A DNA stretch of 64,000 nt from the NCBI GenBank assembly GCA_012519205.1, contig JAAYQR010000026.1, positions 86,960-150,959 on the forward strand, in the 5' to 3' direction. The notes beneath the pieces were generated by a model. It had not been told where the DNA came from and searched no databases. It saw nothing but the letters and a program-made list of their open reading frames with translations. The translations under genes and the position numbers were made by a program. This document shows, piece by piece, positions 1 through 11,595 of this stretch (the stretch's first letter is position 1; each line of letters starts with the position of its first letter). Origin of the DNA: Candidatus Epulonipiscium sp. (GTDB taxonomy: Bacteria > Bacillota > Clostridia > Lachnospirales > Defluviitaleaceae).

Positions 1-738
1 ACACCGGATGTTATGCCTTCGGATATTACAGGGTTTTTCATGTATAATCAGGATACAAAGAAGTTTTATTACCATAAGGGGGCTGCTATATGTAATTTCC
101 TTTTGGTAGATGAAATCAACAGAACATCTCCAAAAACGCAATCAAGTCTTTTGGAGATTATGGAAGAGTTTCAGGTAACGGTAGATGGTAAAACATTTCC
201 TCTGCCTAAACCATTTATGGTATTGGCAACTCAAAATCCCATAGAAAGTTCAGGAACATATCCACTGCCAGAGGCACAAATGGATAGATTTTTTCTAAAA
301 ATATCTCTTGGTTATCCCAGTAAAGGTGAGGAGAAAAAGATATTAGATAGATTTGAAATAAATAATCCTTTACAGGATTTAAATGGGGTGGTAACAACAG
401 AAAACATTTTAAATCTACAAGAGGAAGTAAAGGGAGTAAAGGTCCACGATGGTTTGAAAAATTATATTGTAAGCATTGCAGAAGCTACCCGAAATAGCCC
501 CCATGTAGTTCTTGGAATAAGTCCAAGGGGAAGTATAAATCTTCTAAAGGCTTCTAAGGCGTGGGCATTTATTAAGGGGAGGAGATATGTTATACCGGAT
601 GATATTAAGGAAATAGCTCCCCATGTCCTATCCCATAGAATTATTACAAAGCCTGGGAAAAATATTAATGGGGAAGAAATTATAAGACAGATTATAAATA
701 GCATTACGGTACCGGTATTTCAAAGAGATATTATATAA
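1..738 (+). CDS. MoxR-family AAA+ ATPase, C-terminal part (5' end outside window)
   Basis: The reading frame is already open at base 1, so the gene begins upstream and about 245 codons are seen. Visible motifs are Walker B LLVDEINR (near bases 103-126), the sensor-1 segment VLATQNPIE, the arginine-finger stretch MDRFFLKI and the AAA lid. Walker A lies outside the window. MoxR ATPases act as cytoplasmic chaperones for maturation of protein complexes and are typically encoded just before DUF58 and transglutaminase-domain membrane proteins. That is the order here, with the next gene starting about 20 bases downstream. The family call is secure; the substrate is unknown. Confidence 0.93.
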   Translation, partial: TPDVMPSDITGFFMYNQDTKKFYYHKGAAICNFLLVDEINRTSPKTQSSLLEIMEEFQVTVDGKTFPLPKPFMVLATQNPIESSGTYPLPEAQMDRFFLKISLGYPSKGEEKKILDRFEINNPLQDLNGVVTTENILNLQEEVKGVKVHDGLKNYIVSIAEATRNSPHVVLGISPRGSINLLKASKAWAFIKGRRYVIPDDIKEIAPHVLSHRIITKPGKNINGEEIIRQIINSITVPVFQRDII

Positions 739-759
739 TTAGTTTTAAGGATGTATATT

Positions 760-1869
760 ATGAAAAATTTTATGGCATTTCTTACTATGATTTTTTGTAT
801 TTACACATATGCATACATTTTTAAGGAAGAAACGGCTATATTGCTCTTATTTATGTTTATGACAGCATTTCTTCTATCAATAATATCTATTTTAATACCT
901 CTTAGGAAACTTTCCATCTCCTTTAAAATTCCCGAGGGGGAAGTAGAAAAAAAAGAAAATCTAAATGTTGATGTACATATTAAGAATAATTCATTTCTAC
1001 CCATTCCAAGGTTGGATATAATATTTCTAACGGCTTCTAATCTTAAGGAACTGTCATCTACTCATTTAAGATTATCACTAGGTCCGATGCAGGCTAAAAC
1101 TGTTTCTATGGGATATATGAGCAAGACGAGGGGGAAAGTCTATCTTGGAATAGATACTATTGTAGTACGGGATTACTTAAACTTCATAAAGATGGAGCCC
1201 CTTAAAAATATAGAGGAAAGTGATTATAGAAAAACCTTGCTAATCATTCCAAGGATTTACTATAAGGATGAGAATTTTAATAGTAAAGGCTTAACCGAGG
1301 ATACAGGATATCTTGACGGAAGATTTACTTATATTGTAGAACCCGGATATGAATTAAGAGATTTTGTTGGTGGGGATTCCCTTCAAAAAATACATTGGAA
1401 GTTATCAGCAAAAAAGGGTAAACTCATGGTCAGAAAAGATGAGTATATAGCTGATTTAAGGCCGTGTATTGTGGTAGATTTTATCCTTCCCCAAAAAAAC
1501 ATTATAATAGAAGAGAATATACTAGAAGCAGTACTGGCTACGGCCTGGGGCTTGGCTAAACAAGGAAAAGAATTAGAAGTATGGCTTTTTGAAGGTAGTA
1601 ATTGGAATATGTACTACATAAATGATAGGCAGGGAGTTGTAGAACTACAAAGAATATTTGGGGAATATGAGTTTATGTCTGCTAAGAAGTGGATAGAGAT
1701 TGAAAGACTACCCATATCTCATATGAAAAGACAGAATTTAAACCTAAGCGATAGGGAATTTGTTGTTTTTACGGGATGGCATGATGATGAGTTATCTAAA
1801 ATAATGGGTGCATGTAGGCAGAAAAAGATAGCGATAGATATGGTTTTACTGGAAGGCGATGAGATATGA
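760..1869 (+). CDS. DUF58 domain membrane protein
   Basis: About 369 residues. Two N-terminal hydrophobic segments (roughly residues 5-20 and 25-47) anchor the protein. The DUF58 signature GDSLQKIHWKLSAKKG follows near residue 205, ahead of a vWA-like C-terminal domain. An ATG also exists at 751, but the AAGG ribosome site ends at base 750, directly against it. The ATG at 760, nine bases on, is better spaced and is chosen. The stop overlaps the next start as ATGA, implying translational coupling. DUF58 proteins accompany MoxR ATPases; their biochemical role is not established. Confidence 0.88.
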   Translation: MKNFMAFLTMIFCIYTYAYIFKEETAILLLFMFMTAFLLSIISILIPLRKLSISFKIPEGEVEKKENLNVDVHIKNNSFLPIPRLDIIFLTASNLKELSSTHLRLSLGPMQAKTVSMGYMSKTRGKVYLGIDTIVVRDYLNFIKMEPLKNIEESDYRKTLLIIPRIYYKDENFNSKGLTEDTGYLDGRFTYIVEPGYELRDFVGGDSLQKIHWKLSAKKGKLMVRKDEYIADLRPCIVVDFILPQKNIIIEENILEAVLATAWGLAKQGKELEVWLFEGSNWNMYYINDRQGVVELQRIFGEYEFMSAKKWIEIERLPISHMKRQNLNLSDREFVVFTGWHDDELSKIMGACRQKKIAIDMVLLEGDEI

Positions 1870-3170
1870 AAAATATCATACAGCAACTAAAAAATGAAGG
1901 AATAGCCTGTTTGTTTTCTATCTTATTAGTATATTGGATGATGGGTATACTTTGTGATAAATATAAATTAATAGGTTTATTTTTGGTTGCTATGATTCAT
2001 ATTGTATTATTTGCATTTTTTTTATACTGTAAGTGGCAAAAAGAAGTAGGCAATAAAGGTGTTGAAATATTATTCGTCTTTGTATTTATAGTTTATATAT
2101 CCATAGCGATTTTTATAATAAAGACTACTTCCCTTGCTAAGGGAAGTAGCTATGGGTTATGGTTTATATATGGGTCAAATACGGGTAATATAGATATAGG
2201 ATATTGGGTGGGAAGCATCCTCTTGGTATCTTTTTTATTTGGAGGAACTGTTTTTTACTTCACAAATATAAGATTTAGAATATGGGTTATTTTACTCTTA
2301 TCTATGATTGTATTCATTATGGAAACGACAAAGGGAAGCCTAGGAATAACATTCGATTTTATTATTTTTTGTTTCTTGTTTTTTATATTATATACAGAAT
2401 ACGAAAATAAAATGAAGGGGAATAGTATACTTTTTGTTTTTATTACTTTAGGAATTACTTTAATAATACCAAAACCTGATGTTCTTCCTCAAATTCCAGT
2501 GATGGATGCTATTATTTATGGAACGGTAAAAACCTTAGGAGGTAATGTACAAATCCTAACTGGGGGAAACGGTATCAATAGGCTAAATGGATCTATTCTT
2601 ACAACAAAAAGATTTATTAATGGTGGTTTGGTTCCTGATGGGAAGGAAGTTCTTTTCGAAGTCGAAGGTAAAGAACCTCTTTATCTAAGAATGCAGAGCT
2701 TTGATCAATATGAAAAAAACTATTGGTACACAGGGGAAGGAAGTCTAGATAATGGGGGAATTTTAAAAAAAGAATACTATAAAAGAAATGCTCAAAAATT
2801 TAATACTATTATTAGCATTCTTGATAAGCTAAAAGATGAGGGATGGATGGAGGAGAATTTTTCAAATATATATAAATATCTTGAATATCCCTCCTACCCC
2901 CAAAGAGTTAACCGTGCCCAAGTAATATTGAAAAATCACTATACGAAGTCATTTTTTAACCCATTAGGGGTTTTTGGTATCAAGGAGATGGGAAGGGAGA
3001 GAAATATATACATATCACAAAGCACCATATGCTTTTTAGGTATGGGGGAGTCCATTGATCTTAATTCTAAATATTACATAGATTATATTTCCCAAGGGAT
3101 TACCCCCAATTCAAGAGAATTTGGGGTAATGACACAAATGAATAAAAAACTTTTAAAGATATATCCATGA
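1866..3170 (+). CDS. Transglutaminase-like membrane protein, N-terminal half (frame broken)
   Basis: 434 residues with about six to seven transmembrane helices in the first 210, then an extracytoplasmic region ending at a TGA. In relatives (TgpA/DUF3488-transglutaminase type) the membrane part, the transglutaminase core, a further helix and a DUF4129-like tail form one chain of about 740 residues. Here the core lies in the next frame, which opens at 3146 and overlaps this one by 25 bases. The switch falls in a run of six A (3144-3149); one more A would join the halves. A sequencing undercall, a real mutation or a coupled split gene are all possible, and I favour the first two. The start overlaps the DUF58 stop (ATGA). 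Confidence 0.8.
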   Translation: MKNIIQQLKNEGIACLFSILLVYWMMGILCDKYKLIGLFLVAMIHIVLFAFFLYCKWQKEVGNKGVEILFVFVFIVYISIAIFIIKTTSLAKGSSYGLWFIYGSNTGNIDIGYWVGSILLVSFLFGGTVFYFTNIRFRIWVILLLSMIVFIMETTKGSLGITFDFIIFCFLFFILYTEYENKMKGNSILFVFITLGITLIIPKPDVLPQIPVMDAIIYGTVKTLGGNVQILTGGNGINRLNGSILTTKRFINGGLVPDGKEVLFEVEGKEPLYLRMQSFDQYEKNYWYTGEGSLDNGGILKKEYYKRNAQKFNTIISILDKLKDEGWMEENFSNIYKYLEYPSYPQRVNRAQVILKNHYTKSFFNPLGVFGIKEMGRERNIYISQSTICFLGMGESIDLNSKYYIDYISQGITPNSREFGVMTQMNKKLLKIYP

Positions 3171-4084
3171 TGCTTTCAAAGAAAATTAATTCCTTAACAG
3201 AATATGAGCAAGATACATTATCTATAGCTGCTTTAGAAATGAAAGATGCTTATGACTATTATACAAAACTAGATAAAAATACATCTTTAGGGGTATATGA
3301 GTTGGCACAGGAAATTACAGATGGAAAGGATACAGACTATGATAAAGCCCTAGCTATACAGAACTTTTTTCATAATTCTAGCTTTATCTACACTAAACAA
3401 CTCCCAAGGGTACCAAGAGATATTGATTATAACGAATACTTTATATTCGAAAGCAAAAAGGGGATTTGTGTTCAGTTTGCTTCTGCTATGGTAATTTTGG
3501 CAAGAGCATCAGGGCTTCCGGCACGGTATGTGGAAGGATATGTAGTCAATGAAAAAGACCTTAATACTGATAGATACCTAGTTAGAAGTGAACATGCCCA
3601 TGCTTTTCCGGAGGTTTATATAGCAGGATATGGCTGGATGACCTTTGAACCAACGGCGGGTATAATAGAGGAAAATAAAGAAGGAGTAGGTTTATTTAAA
3701 AAACTTTTGGAAGACTATTTCTCAGTACTGGTATATATTGCAGGTATATTGGTATTTGCCCTTATAATTTTGATTGCCCTTAAATATCTAAGGGAAGTAT
3801 ATTGGAAAAGGAAAATCAAAAGAATTAATAAAAGCCAGGCAGTTCACGATATCTTACAAAGAACTGCTAAGAATCTAGATAAAATAAAACTTGGCAAAAA
3901 AGACTATGAAACTATGATGGAGTTTCTTACCCGTATCCATGAGATAACAAAGATTCCTATGATGGACTTAGGAAAAGTATTTGATCATGCTATATATGGG
4001 GAGACGGAGCCAAAAAAAGAAGATATAGAAAAGGCAATGGCTGTATATGAAAAGATAAAGGTATTTATTAAAAAGTATAAATAG
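3167..4084 (+). CDS. Transglutaminase-core protein, C-terminal half of the preceding gene
   Basis: Counted from the ATG at 3167 it has 305 residues. The transglutaminase-like core shows the catalytic Cys101 in KGICVQFASAMVILARA, His145 in EHAHAFPEVY and an acidic Glu161 in TFEPTAG. One transmembrane helix follows at about residues 182-206, then a cytoplasmic tail resembling DUF4129. By itself it has no signal or N-terminal membrane segment, so the core would stay in the cytoplasm. This argues that it belongs to the upstream half. The family is probably tied to cell-envelope processes, but no substrate can be named. Confidence 0.8.
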   Translation: MMLSKKINSLTEYEQDTLSIAALEMKDAYDYYTKLDKNTSLGVYELAQEITDGKDTDYDKALAIQNFFHNSSFIYTKQLPRVPRDIDYNEYFIFESKKGICVQFASAMVILARASGLPARYVEGYVVNEKDLNTDRYLVRSEHAHAFPEVYIAGYGWMTFEPTAGIIEENKEGVGLFKKLLEDYFSVLVYIAGILVFALIILIALKYLREVYWKRKIKRINKSQAVHDILQRTAKNLDKIKLGKKDYETMMEFLTRIHEITKIPMMDLGKVFDHAIYGETEPKKEDIEKAMAVYEKIKVFIKKYK

Positions 4085-4143
4085 ATTACTAAATTTTAAA
4101 ATAAGGCTTTTACTTATACAAAAAATATGTTATATTACAAACT

Positions 4144-4186
4144 GAGTCAGTTCGAAACCATCCTGACTATAAATAAAACTAGGAGG
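4144..4186 (+). promoter_or_regulatory. preQ1-I riboswitch controlling queT
   Basis: Stem AGTCAG (4145-4150) pairs with CTGACT (4163-4168). The loop begins with the family's GTTC and carries ACC (4157-4159). The A-rich tail ATAAATAAAACTAGG (4169-4183) runs straight into the AGGAGG ribosome site. This fits the preQ1 class I aptamer: CC of the loop would pair with GG of the tail to form the pseudoknot and hide the ribosome site, giving translational control. The downstream queT gene supports the call independently. Confidence 0.85.
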
Positions 4187-4192
4187 AGAAAG

Positions 4193-4681
4193 ATGAATAA
4201 GAAGATTTTATTTTTGGTGCAATCAGCACTTATTGCTGCAATTTATGTGGTACTAACCCTGCCCTTTGCCGTAATCAGTACGGATTACTTGCAGGTACGT
4301 ATTTCAGAAGCTCTAACCGTACTGCCGTTTTTCACCCCAGCGGCAATACCAGGATTATTTATTGGATGCATGATATCCAATATCTTTATAAGCAAATTTG
4401 GTATGGCAGATATTGTCTTTGGCAGCTTAGCTACATTACTGGCGGCTTATCTATCCTATAAAATGCCAAAAAAGATATTGGTTCCAATTCCACCAATCAT
4501 TGTTAATGCCGTAATTGTGGGATTGCTTATTTACTATGGAACCTTTGGCAATATCAAGTGGAACCTAACCCTTCTTATATTTATGGGAGGAGTGGGATTA
4601 GGACAGCTTATATCTTGTTATATATTTGGGTATCCGTTAATGTTAGTTTTGGAAAAATATAAAAAATATATCTTTAAATAA
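4193..4681 (+). CDS. queT: QueT-type ECF transporter S component (queuosine precursor uptake)
   Basis: 162 residues with about five to six hydrophobic helices. The segment QVRISEALTVLPFFTPAAIP is characteristic of QueT, the substrate-binding membrane subunit of an energy-coupling-factor transporter for preQ1-like queuosine precursors. The start at 4193 follows AGGAGGAGAAAG; an in-frame ATG at 4127 would begin inside the riboswitch and is rejected. No ECF energising subunits are in the window, so shared ones elsewhere are likely. Substrate assignment rests on family plus the preQ1 riboswitch. Confidence 0.92.
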   Translation: MNKKILFLVQSALIAAIYVVLTLPFAVISTDYLQVRISEALTVLPFFTPAAIPGLFIGCMISNIFISKFGMADIVFGSLATLLAAYLSYKMPKKILVPIPPIIVNAVIVGLLIYYGTFGNIKWNLTLLIFMGGVGLGQLISCYIFGYPLMLVLEKYKKYIFK

Positions 4682-4682
4682 A

Positions 4683-4713
4683 AAAGAACAAGAAAAACTT
4701 CTTGTTCTTTTTA
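4683..4713 (+). terminator. Rho-independent terminator after queT
   Basis: Perfect 10-bp stem AAAGAACAAG / CTTGTTCTTT with an 8-base loop and a T-rich tail. Confidence 0.9.
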
Positions 4714-4834
4714 TATTGTGCGATTAATATGGAGCAAACTAATCAGCAAAGGTCTATTATGGAGGCTTATAGTGTTAATATTAACTTAAGATAGGGGTTT
4801 TTAATTATAATCATACCTATGGATTAAAAGTTGT

Positions 4835-4863
4835 TTGAAGATTCTCTCGAAAACGTGTATAAT
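4835..4863 (+). promoter_or_regulatory. Sigma-A promoter for the histidine kinase
   Basis: TTGAAG, 17 bases, TATAAT, about 60 bases before the kinase start. The rest of 4714-4922 shows no coding potential. Confidence 0.65.
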
Positions 4864-4922
4864 ATTATTATTAAAATTAAAACCTTAATAAACTAATTCT
4901 TAAAATTTTTAGGAGAGATAGT

Positions 4923-6566
4923 ATGGGTGTAGATGATTATACAAAAGATATTTTCTTAAATGAAAGGGACAAGGTAGAAATATTTCTTGAACTAGCAATA
5001 CAAGGATCTAATGATGGAATTTGGACATGGGACATTACCGATAATAAGATATATTATGCTGGAACCCTCAGAAGTTATTATGATGCTGACAGCTCCCCTG
5101 CACATATCCCCTATGATTTTTTGGCAGAATTTATTTGCCCCTTAGACATTGATGCATTTTACAATTATTTAAAAAAATATTTAGAAAAGGAAATTCCTCA
5201 TTTTAAAGTGGAGTGTAGATTTGGAAATTCCCCTGAATATGAACCAGTTTTAGTTCAAGGTAAGGCAATGTGGAATGAGAAAGGTGAGCCCTTGCTTATG
5301 GCTGGCTCTTATACCTTAATTGCAGATTTTAAAAAAACAGCAAATGAACACAATAATGTAAAGAACAGGTTAAAGGAAACATCAGCCCTTTTAAATGTTA
5401 TATTTGATAATATTCCAGATCCAATATGTATAAAAGATATTGAAGATAAAATCCAGCAGTGCAATTCGGCAGCCCTTTCATTCTGGGGTAAATCAAGGGG
5501 AGAGATTATAGGAAAGACATGTGAAGAACTGGAAATATGCAGCGACCCCTGCAAAGAATCCGCAACAAGGAAGGCCCTTAAATATAAAAAACCAATAAAG
5601 ATTCAAAAATATATATATTTACAAAGCAAATGGGTGGATATAATGGCATACCCAGTACTGGATGAAAACAATAATGTTAAAAGCGTTATTGAACATATTA
5701 AAGATATTACGGAACTTAAAAGGGTAGAGATGATTCTTCAAAAGAATATAAAATCTCAAAAGGAACTTATTAAAGACGCAGAGAAATATGATAAAATAAA
5801 AACAGAGTTTTTTGCAGATATATCTCACGAAATAAAAACTCCATTAAATGTTATCTTATCCAGTCTTCAGCTTCTAGAAATTTATTATACATCGACGGAT
5901 GCTGTGGCAAAATATATAAAAGTTATGAAACGAAACTGCTATCGACTTCTAAGGCTTCTGAATAATCTTATCGATATAACAAAAATTGAATCAGGATATT
6001 ATAAGCTTCATTTACAAAATAATGATATTGTAGATATTATAAAACAAATTACCTCCTCTGTTAGCCAATATATAGAAAATAAGGCTATAAGATTTGAATT
6101 TCAAAGCAAAGTAGATAAGAAGATTATGGCATTTGATACAGAAAAAATTGATAGGATTATGTTAAATCTTTTATCCAATGCTGCTAAGTTTACTCCGCGA
6201 GGGGGAAAAATTATGGTAAACATAGAACAAAAGGGCAATTCCATTATCGTATTTGTAGAAGATACTGGAATAGGCATTCCCCTCGAAAAACAAAAGGTTA
6301 TTTTCGAGAGATTTGGACAAGTCGATTCTGAGGAAACAAGGGAGAATGAGGGCAGTGGTATAGAATTATCCCTTGTAAAATCTTTAGTAGAAATGCATGG
6401 AGGTACAATCGGATTTAGCAGTATGGAAAATAAGGGAAGCAAGTTTATAATTGAACTTCCTATTAAGGTCGCAGACGAGGAGATTAACGAAAGCAGTATA
6501 AACGATACGAAAAAAATAAAGAATATTGAAACCTTGAATATAGAGCTTTCAGATATTTATTCATAA
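4923..6566 (+). CDS. Soluble PAS-domain sensor histidine kinase
   Basis: 547 residues without transmembrane helices, so a cytoplasmic sensor. Two PAS regions (about 15-140 and 150-270) precede a HisKA dimerisation domain with phospho-acceptor His302 in SHEIKTPLN. The HATPase domain has an N box (LNLLSNAAKFTPRGG), a G1 box (EDTGIGIP) and an F box (FERFGQVD). The G2 box reads GSGIELSL where GSGIGLSL or GTGLGLSI is usual, a Gly-to-Glu change in the ATP lid that may affect activity. No response regulator is adjacent, so its partner is an orphan elsewhere. Ligand unknown. The start follows AGGAGAGATAGT. Confidence 0.9.
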   Translation: MGVDDYTKDIFLNERDKVEIFLELAIQGSNDGIWTWDITDNKIYYAGTLRSYYDADSSPAHIPYDFLAEFICPLDIDAFYNYLKKYLEKEIPHFKVECRFGNSPEYEPVLVQGKAMWNEKGEPLLMAGSYTLIADFKKTANEHNNVKNRLKETSALLNVIFDNIPDPICIKDIEDKIQQCNSAALSFWGKSRGEIIGKTCEELEICSDPCKESATRKALKYKKPIKIQKYIYLQSKWVDIMAYPVLDENNNVKSVIEHIKDITELKRVEMILQKNIKSQKELIKDAEKYDKIKTEFFADISHEIKTPLNVILSSLQLLEIYYTSTDAVAKYIKVMKRNCYRLLRLLNNLIDITKIESGYYKLHLQNNDIVDIIKQITSSVSQYIENKAIRFEFQSKVDKKIMAFDTEKIDRIMLNLLSNAAKFTPRGGKIMVNIEQKGNSIIVFVEDTGIGIPLEKQKVIFERFGQVDSEETRENEGSGIELSLVKSLVEMHGGTIGFSSMENKGSKFIIELPIKVADEEINESSINDTKKIKNIETLNIELSDIYS

Positions 6567-6636
6567 CTATATGTATTAATTAATGCCTAGTTTTTGTTTT
6601 TATGATTTTTTATTCAATAAATTAATTCAGATTATA

Positions 6637-6667
6637 AGAAATGTAGGGCATAACGCCCTACATTTCT
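6637..6667 (+). terminator. Hairpin downstream of the kinase gene
   Basis: Perfect 13-bp stem AGAAATGTAGGGC / GCCCTACATTTCT with a 5-base loop. The following T tract is weak, so it is either a terminator or an RNA-stabilising hairpin. Confidence 0.6.
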
Positions 6668-6675
6668 ACTTAAAA

Positions 6676-6704
6676 TTGATTTTTCAATTTGGTTTGTATA
6701 TAAT
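6676..6704 (+). promoter_or_regulatory. Sigma-A promoter for nfnAB
   Basis: TTGATT, 17 bases, TATAAT, 70 bases before the nfnA start. Confidence 0.7.
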
Positions 6705-6774
6705 ATAAAGATGTAAAATTTGAGCTATGGGAAAAGGCTTATTATGGATTGATTATTTGAAAAGGAGAGGGACA

Positions 6775-8989
<2,215 letters not shown>

Positions 8990-8993
8990 GCGA

Positions 8994-9034
8994 AAAAGAC
9001 CGTATCTTATTAGGCATGAGATACGGTCTTTTGT
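8994..9034 (+). terminator. Terminator after nfnAB
   Basis: Perfect 14-bp stem AAAAGACCGTATCT / AGATACGGTCTTTT with an 11-base loop, ending in a T run. Confidence 0.93.
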
Positions 9035-9071
9035 ATAATCAGAAACCTTTAGAGTTTATCTATTAATTATA

Positions 9072-9100
9072 TTGACATATTAATTAAGCATAAGTATAAT
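9072..9100 (+). promoter_or_regulatory. Consensus sigma-A promoter of the mannoside operon
   Basis: Perfect TTGACA and TATAAT separated by 17 bases. Such a strong core promoter on a catabolic operon suggests control by a repressor or catabolite repression rather than weak basal recognition. Confidence 0.85.
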
Positions 9101-9110
9101 TAAATATAAG

Positions 9111-9123
9111 CTAATCGTTTAAG
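9111..9123 (+). promoter_or_regulatory. Possible LacI-family operator
   Basis: CTAATCGTTTAAG (reverse CTTAAACGATTAG) is an imperfect palindrome centred on CG, the pattern of many LacI/GalR/CcpA sites. It sits at the expected transcription start just after the -10 box. Short and imperfect, so tentative. Confidence 0.25.
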
Positions 9124-9156
9124 TAAATTAATTAAAAAACTTTTGGGGGGGATAAA

Positions 9157-11565
9157 ATGATTGATATCGATATTGAAAGAGTTCTCAAAGAAGAAGCAGA
9201 GGAAGAGGTTAGACAAAACATCCTTAGATTTTGGCAAAGTCGCGGTGTGGATAAAGAAAATGGTGGATTCTTTGGATATATAGATAATGATTTAGGAGTA
9301 GACAAAGAGGCTCCTAAGGGCGCTGTATTAAATGCGAGAATCCTTTGGACTTATTCTAAGGCGTACAATATTTTCAAAGAAGATGAATATCTTAAGATGG
9401 CAAATGTAGCTTATGAATACATTAAAAACTATCTATGGGATAAAGAATTTGAAGGTCTTTTTTGGCTGGTAGACTATAAAGGGGAGCCCCTTAATACAAA
9501 AAAGCAAATATATGCTCAAGCTTTTGGAATATATGCCTTAGTCGAATACTATAGGGCGGCTAATAGCAAGGAAAGCCTAGATATAGCAATAAAGCTATAC
9601 AATCTAATAGAAAAGCATAGTTATGACATAGATTATAAAGGATATTTTGAAGCTTGCTCGAGGAATTGGGAACCTACAGAGGATTTACAATTAAGCGAAG
9701 TGGATATGAATGAAAAAAAATCTATGAATACTCATCTACACGTTTTAGAAGCCTATACTAGTCTTTATGGGGTATGGAAAAACAAGGATTTTAAGCTAAG
9801 ATTTAAGGAATTAATTGAAATTACCTTAGACTATATAATAGATAAAAGTAGTTTTCACTTTAAATTGTTCTTTGATGAAGCGTGGAATTCGAAGTCAAAG
9901 GTTATTTCCTATGGTCATGATATAGAAGGGAGCTGGCTTTTAGTTGAAGCAGCGGAGACTTTAGGGGATAAAGATTTATCGAACTATATAGAAAAAATAT
10001 CCATATCAATGGCTCAAAAGGTATATGAAGAGGCTATAAATAAGGATGGCTCAATAATAAATGAAATGACACAAGAAGGAGATTTGGATAAAACTAGGGT
10101 TTGGTGGGTACAGGCAGAAGGGGTGGTAGGATTTTTAAATGCCTATCAATTAACTAAAAAACAGTACTTTTTAGAAGCGGCATATAATACCTGGAAATAC
10201 ATTAGGGACCACATTGTAGATAAAAAAAAGGGAGAATGGTTTTGGGGACTTTCAGAAAATAATGAGATAAAAAATGAAAAACCTAAAGTGAGTCCATGGA
10301 AATGCCCTTATCACAATAGTCGGACCTGTTTTGAAATAATTAAAAGAACAATGAAAGGCAATACTTCGGAGATTAATATGAATCCTGGAAAAGAATTCGA
10401 TGAAAGATTAAAAAAATTATTGCGTCAATATGAAAAATTAATAAATTGTCAGAATGAAAAACTAGAAGATACGAATGGCGTTTTTTTCCGTTATAAATAT
10501 CCCGTCCTAACTAAAGACCATACGCCAATTTTTTGGAAATATGATTTAGATATGGACACCAATCCTTATTTGATGGAAAGGCTAGGAATCAATGCGGTAT
10601 TTAATGCAGGGGCAATTGAACTTAATAATAAATTTTATTTAGTTGCTAGGGTTGAGGGTAATGATAGGAAATCATTTTTTGCTGTGGCAGAAAGTGATAC
10701 AGGTATAGATGGCTTTAGGTTTTGGGATTATCCCATATTGATGCCTGAGACAAAGAATCCAGATACAAATGTTTATGATATGCGTTTGGTAAAACATGAG
10801 GATGGATGGATTTACGGTCTTTTTTGTACTGAAAGAAAAAATCTTAATGTCCCTCTTGGAGATACTTCCAGTGCCATAGCCCAATGTGGCATAGCAAGAA
10901 CAAAGGACCTAAAGCATTGGGAAAGACTTCCGGATTTAGTAACCAAATCTCCACAGCAAAGAAATGTAGTTTTGCACCCTGAATTTATTAATGGTAAATA
11001 TGCATTTTATACAAGACCACAAGATGACTTTATAGAAGCCGGCAGTGGCGGGGGGATAGGCTTTGGATTTTCAAAGAGTATGGAAAATCCTATTATTGAT
11101 GAGGAAAGAATTATCGATGAAAAAGTATATCATACAATAAAAGAAGTGAAAAATGGCCAGGGGGCAGCACCTATTAAAACGGCCAAGGGGTGGCTTCATA
11201 TTGCCCATGGTGTTAGGAATACTGCTGCAGGCCTTAGGTATGTGCTATATGCCTTCTTAACCGACTTAAAGAAGCCTGATGAAGTAATAAGCGCTCCCGG
11301 AGGGTATCTTATAGCCCCAGAGGGAGAGGAAAGAATCGGGGACGTGTTAAATGTAGTATTTTGTAATGGGGTTATTGCAAGAAAGAGTGGAGAAATATAC
11401 ATATATTATGCTTCTTCTGATACACGCACCCATGTGGCAACAACAACAGTAGATAGACTTTTAGATTATGTACTTAACACACCGTCTGATCCGCTTTATT
11501 CCTATGCCTGCGTAAAGCAAAGGTATGAATTAATAGATAAGAACCTTAAGCTTATGAAGAGTTAG
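9157..11565 (+). CDS. Fusion: cellobiose/mannobiose 2-epimerase (AGE) + GH130 mannosylglucose phosphorylase
   Basis: 802 residues, about twice the length of either family. Residues 1-400 form an AGE-family (alpha/alpha)6 barrel with the epimerase histidines in NTHLH (193/195), [10 protein letters not shown] (His254) and CPYHNSRTC (His386). Residues about 410-802 match GH130 subfamily 1, with the general-acid Asp541 in VYDMRL followed by [15 protein letters not shown], and the motifs [11 protein letters not shown] and YTRPQDDF. No signal peptide, so cytoplasmic. Inferred reaction: beta-1,4-mannobiose is epimerised to mannosyl-glucose, then phosphorolysed to mannose-1-phosphate and glucose. In described mannan pathways these are separate proteins. 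A beta-mannosidase gene follows 30 bases downstream. Confidence 0.92.
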   Translation: MIDIDIERVLKEEAEEEVRQNILRFWQSRGVDKENGGFFGYIDNDLGVDKEAPKGAVLNARILWTYSKAYNIFKEDEYLKMANVAYEYIKNYLWDKEFEGLFWLVDYKGEPLNTKKQIYAQAFGIYALVEYYRAANSKESLDIAIKLYNLIEKHSYDIDYKGYFEACSRNWEPTEDLQLSEVDMNEKKSMNTHLHVLEAYTSLYGVWKNKDFKLRFKELIEITLDYIIDKSSFHFKLFFDEAWNSKSKVISYGHDIEGSWLLVEAAETLGDKDLSNYIEKISISMAQKVYEEAINKDGSIINEMTQEGDLDKTRVWWVQAEGVVGFLNAYQLTKKQYFLEAAYNTWKYIRDHIVDKKKGEWFWGLSENNEIKNEKPKVSPWKCPYHNSRTCFEIIKRTMKGNTSEINMNPGKEFDERLKKLLRQYEKLINCQNEKLEDTNGVFFRYKYPVLTKDHTPIFWKYDLDMDTNPYLMERLGINAVFNAGAIELNNKFYLVARVEGNDRKSFFAVAESDTGIDGFRFWDYPILMPETKNPDTNVYDMRLVKHEDGWIYGLFCTERKNLNVPLGDTSSAIAQCGIARTKDLKHWERLPDLVTKSPQQRNVVLHPEFINGKYAFYTRPQDDFIEAGSGGGIGFGFSKSMENPIIDEERIIDEKVYHTIKEVKNGQGAAPIKTAKGWLHIAHGVRNTAAGLRYVLYAFLTDLKKPDEVISAPGGYLIAPEGEERIGDVLNVVFCNGVIARKSGEIYIYYASSDTRTHVATTTVDRLLDYVLNTPSDPLYSYACVKQRYELIDKNLKLMKS

Positions 11566-11595
11566 ACGGATTAAATATTTATTGGGGGGAAAATT

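Noticed and set aside
3141..3170. Programmed -1 frameshift in the transglutaminase gene
   Set aside because: The in-frame codons AAT AAA AAA CTT do not form X XXY YYZ, and no downstream pseudoknot is evident; a missing base is simpler.
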